From an uncultured Clostridia bacterium (GTDB lineage Bacteria; Bacillota; Clostridia; Peptostreptococcales; Anaerovoracaceae), in NCBI GenBank assembly GCA_934271235.1, contig CAKQQT010000020.1, forward strand, positions 1-63,661: a stretch of DNA of 63,661 nucleotides. Direction: 5' to 3'. The notes beneath the pieces are model-generated. The model worked only from the letters and a program-made list of their open reading frames with translations, was not told the origin of the DNA and did no database searches. Positions 1 to 8,704 of this stretch are shown piece after piece (position 1 is the first letter of the stretch; each line of letters starts with the position of its first letter). The position numbers were made by a program, and so were the translations under genes.

Positions 1-34
1 TTACCAAAAGGTGTACTTTTTGGTAAACCTGTCG

Positions 35-190
35 GAAGAAAGCGATGAGATGAATCACTAAAGTTCATCGCATTCGAAGATACTGGATAAAACGAGAGTA
101 ACTAACGGAATAGGCTGAAAAGCCGACTGTACCAGCAACCGTAATGCCTGCATGACAGGACAAGTTCGGGAGACGAGTTACTGCTCAGAT
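35..190 (+). ncRNA. Cobalamin riboswitch aptamer (candidate)
   Basis: The core reads like a B12-box riboswitch: an ACGGAAT element, the GGCTGAAAAGCC hairpin (113-124), then CCAGCAACCGTAAT (132-145), which matches the conserved CCCGCAACTGTAAT block, and TTCGGGAGAC (165-174), which matches the usual late block. Closing helices are visible: AGTAACT (97-103) pairs with AGTTACT (176-182), CCTG (147-150) with CAGG (156-159), and GCGATGA (42-48) with TCATCGC (65-71). The next genes downstream encode secreted proteins, one with a transcobalamin-like DUF4430 domain, a target class known for this riboswitch. Family assignment is by eye; the 5' limit is uncertain. A separate perfect hairpin (1-9 with 18-26) lies just upstream. 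Confidence 0.75.
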
Positions 191-376
191 GGAAAAATCT
201 CTTGGCAGTAGAATTTCACATCAATGATGAAAAGGTAAGAACGGCGTATAGAGCATGACAGCTACAGCGGCTGCGGTGCTTGCCAAACGGCACTTTTCAG
301 ACTGTATAGACCGCAAGCATAAAGAACTACTCACATACTCATATATACAGAAGCATTGATGATTTGAATTTTAGAG

Positions 377-403
377 AGACTGCCAAAAGAGGCAGTCTTT
401 TTT
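377..403 (+). terminator. Intrinsic terminator, probable riboswitch expression platform
   Basis: AGACTGCC (377-384) pairs with GGCAGTCT (391-398) around a six-base loop and runs into T6. It lies between the cobalamin-type aptamer and the first secreted protein, so it may be the ligand-controlled terminator, although about 190 bases separate it from the aptamer. Confidence 0.7.
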
Positions 404-667
404 GTAGTCTTTTCATCCTTTCAGGGCGATGCTGCGAAGGAAAGCATCGCCCTTTGGGGAACAATACATAGAAGTGTGAAGTAATGCAGAGGCAAAACGA
501 AACGATGCAGGAAAACACAAAAGAAAAAGAATACATAGCGATACCGCTTTGTAGATACGGTGGGCAGTCGCCGGAAAAGTAATTACAAATGATGGATGCA
601 TTTCAAATTGCTTGTACTGCCATGAGTAGGGAGAAATGCCGAGGGGTTTTATTCAGGAGGTATACGC
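404..667 (+). other. Leader between terminator and first gene
   Basis: No gene seen. An 11-bp perfect hairpin (AGGGCGATGCT, 423-433, with AGCATCGCCCT, 443-453) is followed by only a short T run and may be a second stop signal or a processing site. The rest is unstructured to the eye up to the strong ribosome binding site AGGAGG at 655-660. Confidence 0.4.
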
Positions 668-1294
668 ATGAATAAAAGAACAATGAAAAAGGGACTTGCC
701 ATAGTCCTTGCACTGGTGATGGTATTCGCCATGACCGCGACTGCGTTTGCAGCGGATTCAGGTGTAAATGTAACTGTTAAAATGTATGGTCAAACTTACA
801 TTACTGACACAATTTCAGCCGCAGAAATATCTGCCCGTGCAGGGAGTGCAAGCCATCTTTACAGCACGACCGGAGCATCAGCAAGCGTTCCAAATGTTGG
901 TTATACAGCGGCGGACGCTTTAATTGAAGCATGGTATCAGTATTACAATTTATCTTCTTACAGCGATGACCAAATTTTGATTGGATGGGATAATAACCCT
1001 GCTGTTGGTGCTCCGGGACTGTATTTCACAACCTATGATGGAATGAGTAGTGATGCAGGGAGCTATTACTATGTAGGGCCTACAACAGATGGCAAGTATG
1101 AGTACTATTGGAGAGGGAACTCTTGGACATTGTACATCGACAATACCAATCCTGCAGATCTCTATGCGTCGAGCTATGGAATCGCGACTACTTCTTCGAT
1201 TGTGTTCGATTATAATTCCGTTAAAAGTGACAACTTCACTTTGGATTATCTGATTCCGAATTGCCCGAATGCATCTGAAGATCCATACAATTAA
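668..1294 (+). CDS. Secreted protein, possible DUF4430-like, under riboswitch
   Basis: A 208-aa exported protein. Residues 1-29 are a classic signal peptide (lysine-rich start, hydrophobic core, AFAA cleavage region). The mature part begins with a VNVTVKMYG strand and has ADALIEAW and SWTLYIDN segments that recall the DUF4430 fold seen in the next gene, but the similarity is weak. It is very rich in Tyr, Ser and Asp and has no membrane anchor or sortase motif. The start has AGGAGG seven bases upstream. It is the first gene after the cobalamin-type leader, so a role in corrinoid binding outside the cell is a reasonable inference; no catalytic motif is seen. Confidence 0.8.
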   Translation: MNKRTMKKGLAIVLALVMVFAMTATAFAADSGVNVTVKMYGQTYITDTISAAEISARAGSASHLYSTTGASASVPNVGYTAADALIEAWYQYYNLSSYSDDQILIGWDNNPAVGAPGLYFTTYDGMSSDAGSYYYVGPTTDGKYEYYWRGNSWTLYIDNTNPADLYASSYGIATTSSIVFDYNSVKSDNFTLDYLIPNCPNASEDPYN

Positions 1295-1385
1295 AAGCGT
1301 TCAATCAATGTTATAAACGCAATCGGGTCAAAAATCGAGTAGAGACTATTTGTTAGCCTCTACTTGCTCTAAGAAAGGAGTCTTG

Positions 1386-4300
1386 ATGAGGAAATTATTA
1401 CAAAAATCAATGGCTTGCTTATTGGTGGGGATTCTTGTTTTGACCGGCATAATGTTTGGAAGTGGAAACTCTTTCGCGGCGTATGCGTCAGACAGCGAGT
1501 ACCTATCGGATTTTACTTTAAAGGCAGGCACAATTACATATTCAAACTGCATTGAGCCAATTACGTCAGCGGAAGAAAAAGGGTTTAATGTATTCTTTCC
1601 AGACACAGGGAGTCCGGGGGCTCGGATCAATGCGATAGTAAAAAAATCCGGATTGTTTTATAAAGTTGAACCGGGATTTCAATCGTCCAAACCGCAGGCC
1701 ATCCCTACAACCGGTCAATTAGTGCTGTTTAATATTTCTGATATTAAGTTTTTTCTGCTTCCGGTAGGAAAGAGCGGAAGTTTGACTATGACCGTAGGTG
1801 AGGGAAAGAACTTAGCCGAGCCCCAAACTTACAATGTGCATGCATACCGGAAAGTAATGCTGGACGGACTATCGGTGGTGACTGATGCGGAAACACCTTT
1901 AGAACTGAATGCGAAGTGGGATGCGGTTAATGATGGCGAAAACTATTCGGTATCCGTTTCCGAAGCTGCAAAAACTGTCACATTAACCTGTAAGCCAAAG
2001 ACGACACTTGCCTCTTATGATGAAGATGGCAAGCTTACAGCTGCGGGTACACGTTTAAGTTATGGAACAGCTGCAGATGCAGTTGTTTCAGCTGAAAAGA
2101 CAACCGCAACTTTTACGATTGACAAACTGCCGGAAACAACTGATGGAAAAAGATATATTCCGATTACTTTGGACTATGTTGTTGCATCCGAAGATGGAAA
2201 CGATATTGTTGCTTCCCAAAACGTAAAAGAAAGTACGTATACCCTTTTGATAGAACGAGGAAATTATGTTCCCAAAGTAGAACTTCTGAATAAAGAAACA
2301 GAATATCGCTACGATAGAGGAGCAGTCACAGAACCGTTAAGTGTTAAGTACATACTTGAGGAAGGGTCCGTAGGAAAGATTTCTTATCAGTGGTATCGCC
2401 AATCCAGCGGTGTAGGAAATTTTGTGGAAATAGATGGTGCAAATGAAGCAAATTATACACCATCTTCAGAGTATGTGCATAAGGATGTATATCGCTGTGA
2501 AGTTACGAACACCGTGAGCGGAGTTCCGTATTCCGCATTTAGTGATACGATAACTGTCATTTCACTTCCGACATCTGCATCGGAACCGGTGATCACGGAA
2601 GAGCCCGAAGATATCGCATGCGTAAGAGGCAGTGAGCAGAAACTTGTAATAGGGGCTAAATCTAACGATTATCTTCCGGATGTAGCAGTGGGACTGTCTT
2701 ATCAATGGTATTCAAAATCGGAAACAAATGGCGAAAAAACGTGTCTTAAAGGTGAAACGGGGCAGATCTTCTCTGTACCAACCGATGAACTTGGAACATT
2801 TTATTACTGCTGCGTTGTAACAAACACTGTTGCGGAGTTCAGTGCGGAGCAGGAGAGCAAAACGGTGGAGGTTCAAATCACGGAAATTCCGGGAATTGAT
2901 AAATTTAATGGCAAAGGAACCAAAGAATCACCGTATTTAATATCAAACAGAGAGGATTTGAACAATCTAAAGAATATAGTCAATGGAGGGCAAGGCTGCG
3001 AAGGAATTTATTTTCAGTTAACAGCAAGTCTTGAGCTTCCGAAAAATTGGGAACAAATCGGAGCACTGAAAGACCCTTCAAAGGAAACGGAAGATGCCAT
3101 GCTTTCCGGAGCAGGAACCGATATGGGGGTGAATGTGAATCCGTTTATGGGTATTTTTGACGGAAATGGTCACACCATTACGATTCCTGAAAACGGAATG
3201 CCTTTGTTCAAATATGTACGAAAAGCAACCATCAAAAACCTGAACATCAAAGGTGCAAAAATTGCGGCTTCTGCGTTAGTCAGCCATGCATTTATTGATT
3301 ATGGAGAAGACGGAAAATATGCGACCGGCGCTCCTTGGACCGTGCTGATCGACCATGTCACTTTGAAGTCGGGTTCGTCTACCAAGTATTCGGGATTCCT
3401 TCCGGGAAGCGGCTCCGGAGCGAATACCGTGACGATTCAAAATTCAAAGATTGAAAAGGATGTTGTCATAGGAGAAGCGGGCACAAAAGTAGCCAATGGC
3501 TCTTTTACAGGGACACTCAACGGAAAGATCCGAAGCTGTATAAGTTACGCTACCGTATATGGCGCAGGTGGACTTGCCGGAAAAAAAGGACAATCCATGG
3601 GCGATTGTTCTATATTGAACTCTGCTTTTATAGGGACGGTCAATTCCAACACTTTTGCAGGCGGAATCATAGGCTCCGGCTATAACGGTTATGGAAGTGA
3701 TGGAGTGAATTCAGCACCAAATACACCTGTTGTATCTGTGCAAAACTGCTATGTTGCAGGGAATATTACAGGAAAAGGTGCAGTCGGCGGAATCATGGGG
3801 ACGGAACCAAGTTGTGAGTGCTGTTGGTCAAACGGTGTGGGAACAATCAGCAACAATCACTTCTACGGAACATTAAATGAAACAAGCGGAACTGGGTATG
3901 TCGGCGGTATTGTTGGCTTCATGAAGAGTTTTAATAAGTACCAATCATTTGAAAATAACTATTATGTCGATTCTTGCGGTGCAAAAACCGGTATCGGTGA
4001 AATTGAAACAATCATCACAAAAGAGCATCCAAAGTATGGCGCAGGCTACGGATTTGATTACAATTTTGATCAATCAGCCGTATGCATTGTAGCGACAGAT
4101 AAACAATTCAAAAACAATGATATCGCAGCTAAACTGAATGGCGGAACCTATAGTGCAAAGAATTGGAAACAAGGAGAAAAGTATCCTGAGCTGTCAAGTG
4201 AACCAATCATATATGAGCTTACTCTTGGAGGTGATTACAAAACCACTTATGCCGTAGGAGAGGCTTTCTCAACAGATGGGATGACTATTACAGGCATTTA

Positions 4301-5912
4301 CACGAATGGAAATACGAAAAAGATTTCTATTGATGAACTTGAATTCTCAGGCTTCAGCAGTAGCAGAGCAGGCGATTTTGAGGTAAAAGTGCGTTATCAG
4401 GTTGCAGAAACTTCTTTCACCGTAAGTATTAGATATGCAAATCCAAAACCTGCAAAAGTTTCGATTACGATTTTAGGTGATACCGCTCATGGTGATCCAA
4501 CCGAAGCCACAGGAACACATACCTTGCGATCCAATAATTTGCCTCAGCAGTGGTATGCAGGAAGTTTTGATGTCAATCAAAACAGCACCGTGTGGGATAT
4601 TTTGCAGTTGGTAACAAAAGATACGAATGGTAAAATCAGCTTTTCGAATCCATCGGGTAACTATGTGGATTATGTTACATATAACGGATTGAAACTCGGC
4701 GAATTTACAAACGGTAAACTTTCCGGTTGGATGTATACATTAAATGGGACTCATCCAAATTTGGGTGTTAGTGAGCAATTTTTGAATCCGGGAGATCGTA
4801 TCGTATGGCACTACACCGACGACTACACCAAAGAGGAAGGCTCTGACAAGTGGGGTACGCCGGGTGCGGATGAAGTCAAAGACGTCACCACTTCCGGTTC
4901 TTCAGGCTCCGCAACAACGAAAGCTCCAACCGAGGTCAAGGTCAGCGGCAGTACCGCAGCAGCGACCGTCAAGGCTGAGAACCAAAGCGAGATCCTCAAG
5001 CAGGCTGTTGATAAGAAATCCGCAGAGATTATCCTCGAAGTCAGCAAGGCAGACAGCAAGGGCGCAGACAGCGTACAGCTTTCACTTGATGTAACATTCG
5101 TGAAGAATGCCGCGGACAAGACCAACGCCGATCTGACGGTGAACACCGAAAACGGCAAGGTGACGCTCGATCAGGAAACGCTCAAGACGATTATCGGCGA
5201 AGCCAAAGGCAATACGGTTACTATCGAGATTACGAAAGTAACCAAACCGACCGAGGCACAGAAGAAGGCGGCAGGCGTAAACGGTCACTTGCTCAAGCTG
5301 ACGATCAAATCTGGCGATAAAGTCATTTCTGACTTCAACAAGGGTAAGGTCAAAGTGGTTGCAGAAATCGTTTCCAAACTGCTTGACAAGAAAGTTGCAG
5401 CGATTCATATCGCAGATGACGGCAAGATCGAGCAGTTGGCGGGCAAAGTCTTGACCATCGGCGGTAAAAAATTCTACGAATTTACAACGCCGCATTTCTC
5501 AACTTTTGCGCTCGTTGACGCGGAAGAATTGGGACTGGAAGTGAAGGAAGAAGCGCAGGTTGACACCAAGGCGCTGACCGCGAAACTGACACCGGTCGCT
5601 CGCTCCGCGAAGACCGCGAAGAAGAACGTCAAGGTAACAGTCAGTCTCGACAAGCAGGATAAGGCGATCATAAAGGAACTCAAAGACGCGGGCTATACCG
5701 TGAAGTATCGCTTCTATCGCTCGACGAAGAAGGCGGCAGGCTACAAGGCAGCCGTCACGAAAAAGACCACTTCTTACACCAACACAAGCGGTAAGAAGGG
5801 AACGAAATACTTCTACAAGGTTCAGGTCAGAGTTTACGACGAAAACGGTAAGCTCACCGCGAAAACCGCACTCAAGCAGTGCAAGTACGCAAACAGAGCG
5901 TGGAGCAGATAG
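1386..5912 (+). CDS. Large secreted multidomain protein with DUF4430 (transcobalamin-like) domain
   Basis: About 1,508 aa. The ATG at 1386 follows AAAGGAG, so the upstream in-frame ATG at 1350 is rejected. In order: signal peptide (1-39); a beta-rich region; two Ig-like domains with SYQWY cores (about 295-391 and 398-498); a GLUG-type beta-helix beginning GTKESPYLIS with FDGNGHTI (506-931); a Big_3 Ig-like domain (941-1016); a DUF4430 domain with GWMYTLNG and the GDRIVWHYT ending (1023-1148); a Thr/Ser linker; a beta domain ending TTPHFSTFALV (to 1378); and a basic C-terminal module with paired KYRFYRSTKKAAGYK and KGTKYFYKVQV strands. No LPXTG is present. DUF4430 is the corrinoid-binding-like C-terminal fold of transcobalamins, which fits the riboswitch. 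Base composition shifts from AT-rich to GC-rich codons at about 4800, suggesting a fusion. Confidence 0.85.
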   Translation: MRKLLQKSMACLLVGILVLTGIMFGSGNSFAAYASDSEYLSDFTLKAGTITYSNCIEPITSAEEKGFNVFFPDTGSPGARINAIVKKSGLFYKVEPGFQSSKPQAIPTTGQLVLFNISDIKFFLLPVGKSGSLTMTVGEGKNLAEPQTYNVHAYRKVMLDGLSVVTDAETPLELNAKWDAVNDGENYSVSVSEAAKTVTLTCKPKTTLASYDEDGKLTAAGTRLSYGTAADAVVSAEKTTATFTIDKLPETTDGKRYIPITLDYVVASEDGNDIVASQNVKESTYTLLIERGNYVPKVELLNKETEYRYDRGAVTEPLSVKYILEEGSVGKISYQWYRQSSGVGNFVEIDGANEANYTPSSEYVHKDVYRCEVTNTVSGVPYSAFSDTITVISLPTSASEPVITEEPEDIACVRGSEQKLVIGAKSNDYLPDVAVGLSYQWYSKSETNGEKTCLKGETGQIFSVPTDELGTFYYCCVVTNTVAEFSAEQESKTVEVQITEIPGIDKFNGKGTKESPYLISNREDLNNLKNIVNGGQGCEGIYFQLTASLELPKNWEQIGALKDPSKETEDAMLSGAGTDMGVNVNPFMGIFDGNGHTITIPENGMPLFKYVRKATIKNLNIKGAKIAASALVSHAFIDYGEDGKYATGAPWTVLIDHVTLKSGSSTKYSGFLPGSGSGANTVTIQNSKIEKDVVIGEAGTKVANGSFTGTLNGKIRSCISYATVYGAGGLAGKKGQSMGDCSILNSAFIGTVNSNTFAGGIIGSGYNGYGSDGVNSAPNTPVVSVQNCYVAGNITGKGAVGGIMGTEPSCECCWSNGVGTISNNHFYGTLNETSGTGYVGGIVGFMKSFNKYQSFENNYYVDSCGAKTGIGEIETIITKEHPKYGAGYGFDYNFDQSAVCIVATDKQFKNNDIAAKLNGGTYSAKNWKQGEKYPELSSEPIIYELTLGGDYKTTYAVGEAFSTDGMTITGIYTNGNTKKISIDELEFSGFSSSRAGDFEVKVRYQVAETSFTVSIRYANPKPAKVSITILGDTAHGDPTEATGTHTLRSNNLPQQWYAGSFDVNQNSTVWDILQLVTKDTNGKISFSNPSGNYVDYVTYNGLKLGEFTNGKLSGWMYTLNGTHPNLGVSEQFLNPGDRIVWHYTDDYTKEEGSDKWGTPGADEVKDVTTSGSSGSATTKAPTEVKVSGSTAAATVKAENQSEILKQAVDKKSAEIILEVSKADSKGADSVQLSLDVTFVKNAADKTNADLTVNTENGKVTLDQETLKTIIGEAKGNTVTIEITKVTKPTEAQKKAAGVNGHLLKLTIKSGDKVISDFNKGKVKVVAEIVSKLLDKKVAAIHIADDGKIEQLAGKVLTIGGKKFYEFTTPHFSTFALVDAEELGLEVKEEAQVDTKALTAKLTPVARSAKTAKKNVKVTVSLDKQDKAIIKELKDAGYTVKYRFYRSTKKAAGYKAAVTKKTTSYTNTSGKKGTKYFYKVQVRVYDENGKLTAKTALKQCKYANRAWSR

Positions 5913-6288
5913 GCAAATTACATAACAGGACATCAAGGAATTCAGGAATAAATTGATGTAAATCGAAACTGCAGAGTGGGTGTACGCTTTGCAGTTTCCT
6001 CGTTTTTGGAAGAAAACATAGAAAGTGCATCCGCAAAGGAAAGTGTGCAGATGCAAAAAGGAAGGAACCTATGAGACAGACAATAACGCAGAAAATACAG
6101 CTGTTTGTAAGCGCAAACAGTAGTGGGTGATAAACCCCTGCATTTACAATAGAGAAAATTCTCAGACCAATTGTCGGAAGCAGTAAATGGAATTCGAACG
6201 TTTTGATTGGCTATTTTAATCGATGCGCCCGCGCGCCTCCTTTCATTCTAAAGCAGCTTTGTTGTTTTGGAACGGAAAGGAGAACGCT
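5913..6288 (+). other. Intergenic region with weak hairpin and possible 19-aa leader peptide
   Basis: AAACTGCA (5966-5973) can pair with TGCAGTTT (5990-5997), followed by a T-rich stretch, which may terminate the upstream gene. A mini-ORF at 6071-6130 (begins MRQTITQKIQ) sits behind AAGGAAGG and could be a leader peptide for the next gene, but nothing else supports it. This is about where accessory-element sequence begins. Confidence 0.3.
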
Positions 6289-6837
6289 ATGAATTACATA
6301 CCGAAAAGGGTGTTTCTGCTGGACTGCGGAAAGTACATTGAGCTCAGCTATGAGGAATTTTGCGAAAAGAAAGAAGAAACCGAGGGCTTTGATGCGAAAA
6401 ATCGCAGATACATTCTGGTTCAGGGAATGCTTTTGGAAGTGGACGAGCCTGCATACCGAGAACATTACCGCATCTGCCGCAGGATGCGCTACCTGATGGA
6501 AATGGAACAAAAGGTGCAGATCCTATCTTTTGAAGCCTGCATCGAAGCAGGCCTTGAGGGCAGCATCCTGCCTGCGGAGACCGAGAAATCACCAGATGCC
6601 ATTGCAGAAGGAAAGGACACGATCCAGAGACTGCGCTGCGCCATCGATCGGCTGACAAACGAAGAACGAGACCTCATCCTCGCGCATTTCTTCTTTCATG
6701 CGACGCAGGAGGAAATCGCGCGGCGGTACGGAGTAAATCAGTCTTCGATCAGCAGGTCTCTGCAGAGAATTCTTAGTAAACTGCGAAAGGAACTGGAAGG
6801 AAATCATGCTGCAGAAAAAAATTTTGAAAAAAATTAA
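6289..6837 (+). CDS. Sigma-70 region 4-like regulator
   Basis: 182 aa. The ATG at 6289 follows GGAAAGGAG; an upstream in-frame ATG at 6223 has no ribosome site. The N-terminal half is acidic and unfamiliar (FLLDCGKYIELSYEEFCEKK). The C-terminal third is a sigma region 4 helix-turn-helix: LTNEERDLILAHFF, then ATQEEIARRYGVNQSSISRS and a basic tail. Such truncated sigma-like proteins are common in the regulatory parts of Firmicute integrative elements, where they control excision or transfer genes. It stands alone in front of the toxin and recombinase block. Whether it acts as a real sigma factor is unknown, since no region 2 is obvious. Confidence 0.75.
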   Translation: MNYIPKRVFLLDCGKYIELSYEEFCEKKEETEGFDAKNRRYILVQGMLLEVDEPAYREHYRICRRMRYLMEMEQKVQILSFEACIEAGLEGSILPAETEKSPDAIAEGKDTIQRLRCAIDRLTNEERDLILAHFFFHATQEEIARRYGVNQSSISRSLQRILSKLRKELEGNHAAEKNFEKN

Positions 6838-7387
6838 AAATTTTGTGCATAAAGGTGCAGTTTTTTTGGCTTTCAGTAATGAGGGGATAAAAAAGGCCTC
6901 TCATTGCACTTTGAAAACTGCATAAACCTTTAGCAAGTACTTTGCCGCTGCCGCTTCCTAACCCGGAGCAAGCCGTAAGGGTTTTCCATATAAATTTTCC
7001 CAAGAAAGAAAACGGAAAGAGTGAAAATCCTGCCGATGGTTTGGCATCCATCGGTATGGCGATGACAAGCAGCGGATGATCATGATACTTCTGTCCAGCC
7101 ACAGCCCTGCAGGCGCAGGATCACGCAATGGGGGCAGCCCGTGGAGAACCCTCGGGAGGTGCGATTCCTATGAGAGGCGCGGCCGAGCCTCGCTTGCTAA
7201 GTGCCCTGCGGATTGGGGGATTGAGTGAAAATACAGCCGAAAATGGAAATAGATACTTTAGAATGAAAGAGCCGCCTTGATGGCGCTTTGCGCTATGCAG
7301 CCGAGGCGTTTTCGGGGCGGCTGATACAAGCAATAAACTTAATATATGGAGAAAAAATCAGAGTAACAAAATCAGGGGGTGAAAGTG
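6838..7387 (+). other. 550-bp structured noncoding region of the mobile element
   Basis: No convincing gene. Several inverted repeats: AATGAGGGG (6878-6886) with CCTCTCATT (6897-6905); GGGGCA (7131-7136) with TGCCCT (7202-7207) enclosing GC-rich arms; and GCCGCC (7271-7276) with GGCGGC (7317-7322). Composition is more GC-rich than the flanking coding DNA. It could be an untranslated leader with attenuators or an unrecognised RNA. I recognise no known RNA family. Confidence 0.4.
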
Positions 7388-7783
7388 ATGAATCAAGCTG
7401 TTCGAACCGTCAGACGCGGCGATGTGTACCTTGCGGATCTGAATCCGGCGATTGGCTGTGAGCAGGGAGGTATCCGCCCTGTTCTGGTACTTCAGAACGA
7501 TATCGGAAATCTCTATAGCCCAACGACCATCGTCGCGGCTGTTACCGCAAAGCAGACGAAAAAAGCTTTGCCGGTACATATGCCGATATCCGCCTATATG
7601 CTGCGCACCGATTCCACGTTGCTTCTGGAGCAAATCCGCACCATCGATAAGTGCAGGCTCAAAGGCTATCTTGGCAGCGTGAGCGAAACGGAAATGCGTG
7701 ACATCGACCGCGCACTCAAACTCAGCATCGGACTGATACCACCGGCAACTATGCGGAAGAAATACAGCAGGAAGTACATATAA
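7388..7783 (+). CDS. MazF/PemK-family toxin (endoribonuclease)
   Basis: 131 aa from the ATG at 7388, which lies eight bases after AGGGGG; GTG codons at 7379 and 7385 are alternatives. The sequence shows the PemK/MazF pattern: RRGDVYLADLNPAIGCEQGG at the N-terminus, RPVLVLQND, then TTIVAAVT, and a late LLLEQIRTIDKCRL segment with the conserved Gln and Arg of the active site. MazF toxins cut mRNA at short sequences. No antitoxin ORF of MazE type lies on either side, so the partner is elsewhere, lost, or an RNA; plain regulatory use on the element is also possible. The type III locus begins 40 bases downstream. Confidence 0.88.
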   Translation: MNQAVRTVRRGDVYLADLNPAIGCEQGGIRPVLVLQNDIGNLYSPTTIVAAVTAKQTKKALPVHMPISAYMLRTDSTLLLEQIRTIDKCRLKGYLGSVSETEMRDIDRALKLSIGLIPPATMRKKYSRKYI

Positions 7784-7824
7784 CAAGGATACTGCAGCAT
7801 AAAAAAATCAATATAAAAAAAATG

Positions 7825-7852
7825 TTGCATTTTAAGCTGATTTGGGTATAAT
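7825..7852 (+). promoter_or_regulatory. Sigma-A promoter of type III antitoxin RNA
   Basis: TTGCAT (7825-7830), a 16-base spacer, then a perfect TATAAT (7847-7852). Transcription would begin at about 7859, just before the RNA repeats. Confidence 0.8.
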
Positions 7853-7859
7853 GTTAATA

Positions 7860-7970
7860 AGAGCAGTTGCTCTTTCGGGGCGTTTGTCAGAAGTGCCCGT
7901 CTTAAAAAAACTGAAGAAATTGTGAGGGGTTCGTCAGATGCACCTGTCTAAAAAAAGCTGAAGAATTTTT
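7860..7970 (+). ncRNA. Type III antitoxin RNA, two pseudoknot repeats
   Basis: Two degenerate units with a 47-base period lie between promoter and terminator. Unit 1 (about 7873-7920): GGGC (7878-7881) pairs with GCCC (7895-7898), and TCAG (7887-7890) inside that loop pairs with CTGA (7911-7914) across an A7 run, an H-type pseudoknot. Unit 2 (about 7921-7966) keeps TCAG (7934-7937), the A7 run and CTGA (7959-7962), with a weaker first helix (AGG with CCT). Promoter, short repeats, leaky terminator and toxin gene in this order are the hallmark of ToxIN/CptIN/TenpIN loci, in which the toxin cuts the repeat RNA and is then held inactive by it. Confidence 0.85.
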
Positions 7971-7971
7971 T

Positions 7972-8002
7972 GGAGCATGAATCAAAATGCTCCTGTTTTT
8001 TT
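7972..8002 (+). terminator. Terminator between antitoxin repeats and toxin gene
   Basis: GGAGCAT (7972-7978) pairs with ATGCTCC (7987-7993), followed by TGTTTTTTT. Its place between RNA repeats and toxin is standard for type III systems, where partial readthrough sets the RNA-to-toxin ratio. Confidence 0.85.
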
Positions 8003-8017
8003 ACAAGGAGCAAAACA

Positions 8018-8488
8018 ATGGCAATAAACTTATGTTTTATTAAAGAAGAATATTTCATGCAGCATTCGACTTTTGCGAATATGCTTGATCCGGGGAATCT
8101 CAGCAAACAAAATCACAGGACCCACCTTTGCCTTGTGGTCGAAAGTGATGAAAACAAATTTTACATCCCACTCCGAAACAATCTTGGTGCTGAGGTGAGA
8201 AAGTTCGGAAGAATCGGACATGCTGTTCCATCAAAGAACAGGCCGTCTGCAGGGCTGGATTATCGATATGCACTCATTATTAATGATGACATCTTTATAG
8301 AAGAACAAACAGAGCAAAGAATCCCGAATATGCAGTATCAAAAAATTGAAGCAGAATACGAAATCATTAAAAGAGAATTTGATACATATTTGCGCGGCTT
8401 TAAACGAGCCATGATAAAAAACAGGATTCAGAAGGAACCGCTATATCGCGTTTCCAGCTTGATAAATTTTTTAGATGAATTGAAATAA
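8018..8488 (+). CDS. Type III toxin endoribonuclease, TenpN/CptN-like
   Basis: 156 aa from the ATG at 8018, seven bases after AAGGAG; an in-frame ATG at 7970 lies in the terminator stem and is rejected. Family features: an early HLCLVV strand, FYIPLRNNLG (48-57), GLDYRYALIINDD (79-91), a long helical stretch around a predicted EIIKREFDTYLRGFKRA segment, and a late SSLINFLDEL. These match the ToxN-fold ribonucleases of the TenpN/CptN branch. The enzyme cleaves RNA at A-rich sites and is inhibited by its cognate pseudoknot RNA, encoded immediately upstream. In phages and mobile elements such loci act in phage defence or element maintenance. Which subfamily it belongs to is uncertain. Confidence 0.87.
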   Translation: MAINLCFIKEEYFMQHSTFANMLDPGNLSKQNHRTHLCLVVESDENKFYIPLRNNLGAEVRKFGRIGHAVPSKNRPSAGLDYRYALIINDDIFIEEQTEQRIPNMQYQKIEAEYEIIKREFDTYLRGFKRAMIKNRIQKEPLYRVSSLINFLDELK

Positions 8489-8494
8489 GTTGAT

Positions 8495-8522
8495 CCTCTG
8501 AGAAACCCTCAGGGGGTTTTTT
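8495..8522 (+). terminator. Terminator after type III toxin
   Basis: CCTCTGAG (8495-8502) pairs with CTCAGGGG (8508-8515), followed by T6. Confidence 0.8.
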
Positions 8523-8690
8523 ATTGGCAAAACATCAGGAAACTGAAAACGAATCAGCCCACTCCTAATATTTATTATATATTTTGAGGGGAGAAATCTC
8601 CTCAAGACCGACTCCCCGGTGCCTACTTGCATCGGGGAGATTGGTAAATTCACAAGCGAATCCTCTGACAAAGTGCAGGGGATTTTTTGA
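8523..8690 (+). promoter_or_regulatory. Structured leader with attenuator before small ORF
   Basis: A compact series of hairpins: GAGG/CCTC (8587-8603); CTCCCCG (8612-8618) with CGGGGAG (8633-8639); and a terminator, TCCTCTG (8661-8667) with CAGGGGA (8676-8682) and T6, ending 15 bases before the next start codon. The last hairpin closely resembles the one after the toxin gene, as if a regulatory cassette was copied. Premature termination control of the recombinase operon is an inference. Confidence 0.5.
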
Positions 8691-8704
8691 TTGGAGAAAG
8701 TGTC

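Noticed and set aside
6838..7387. Folded region as a known riboswitch or rRNA fragment (it has GAAAACTGCATAA)
   Set aside because: The short match to an rRNA-spacer-like phrase is not extended and no conserved riboswitch core was found.
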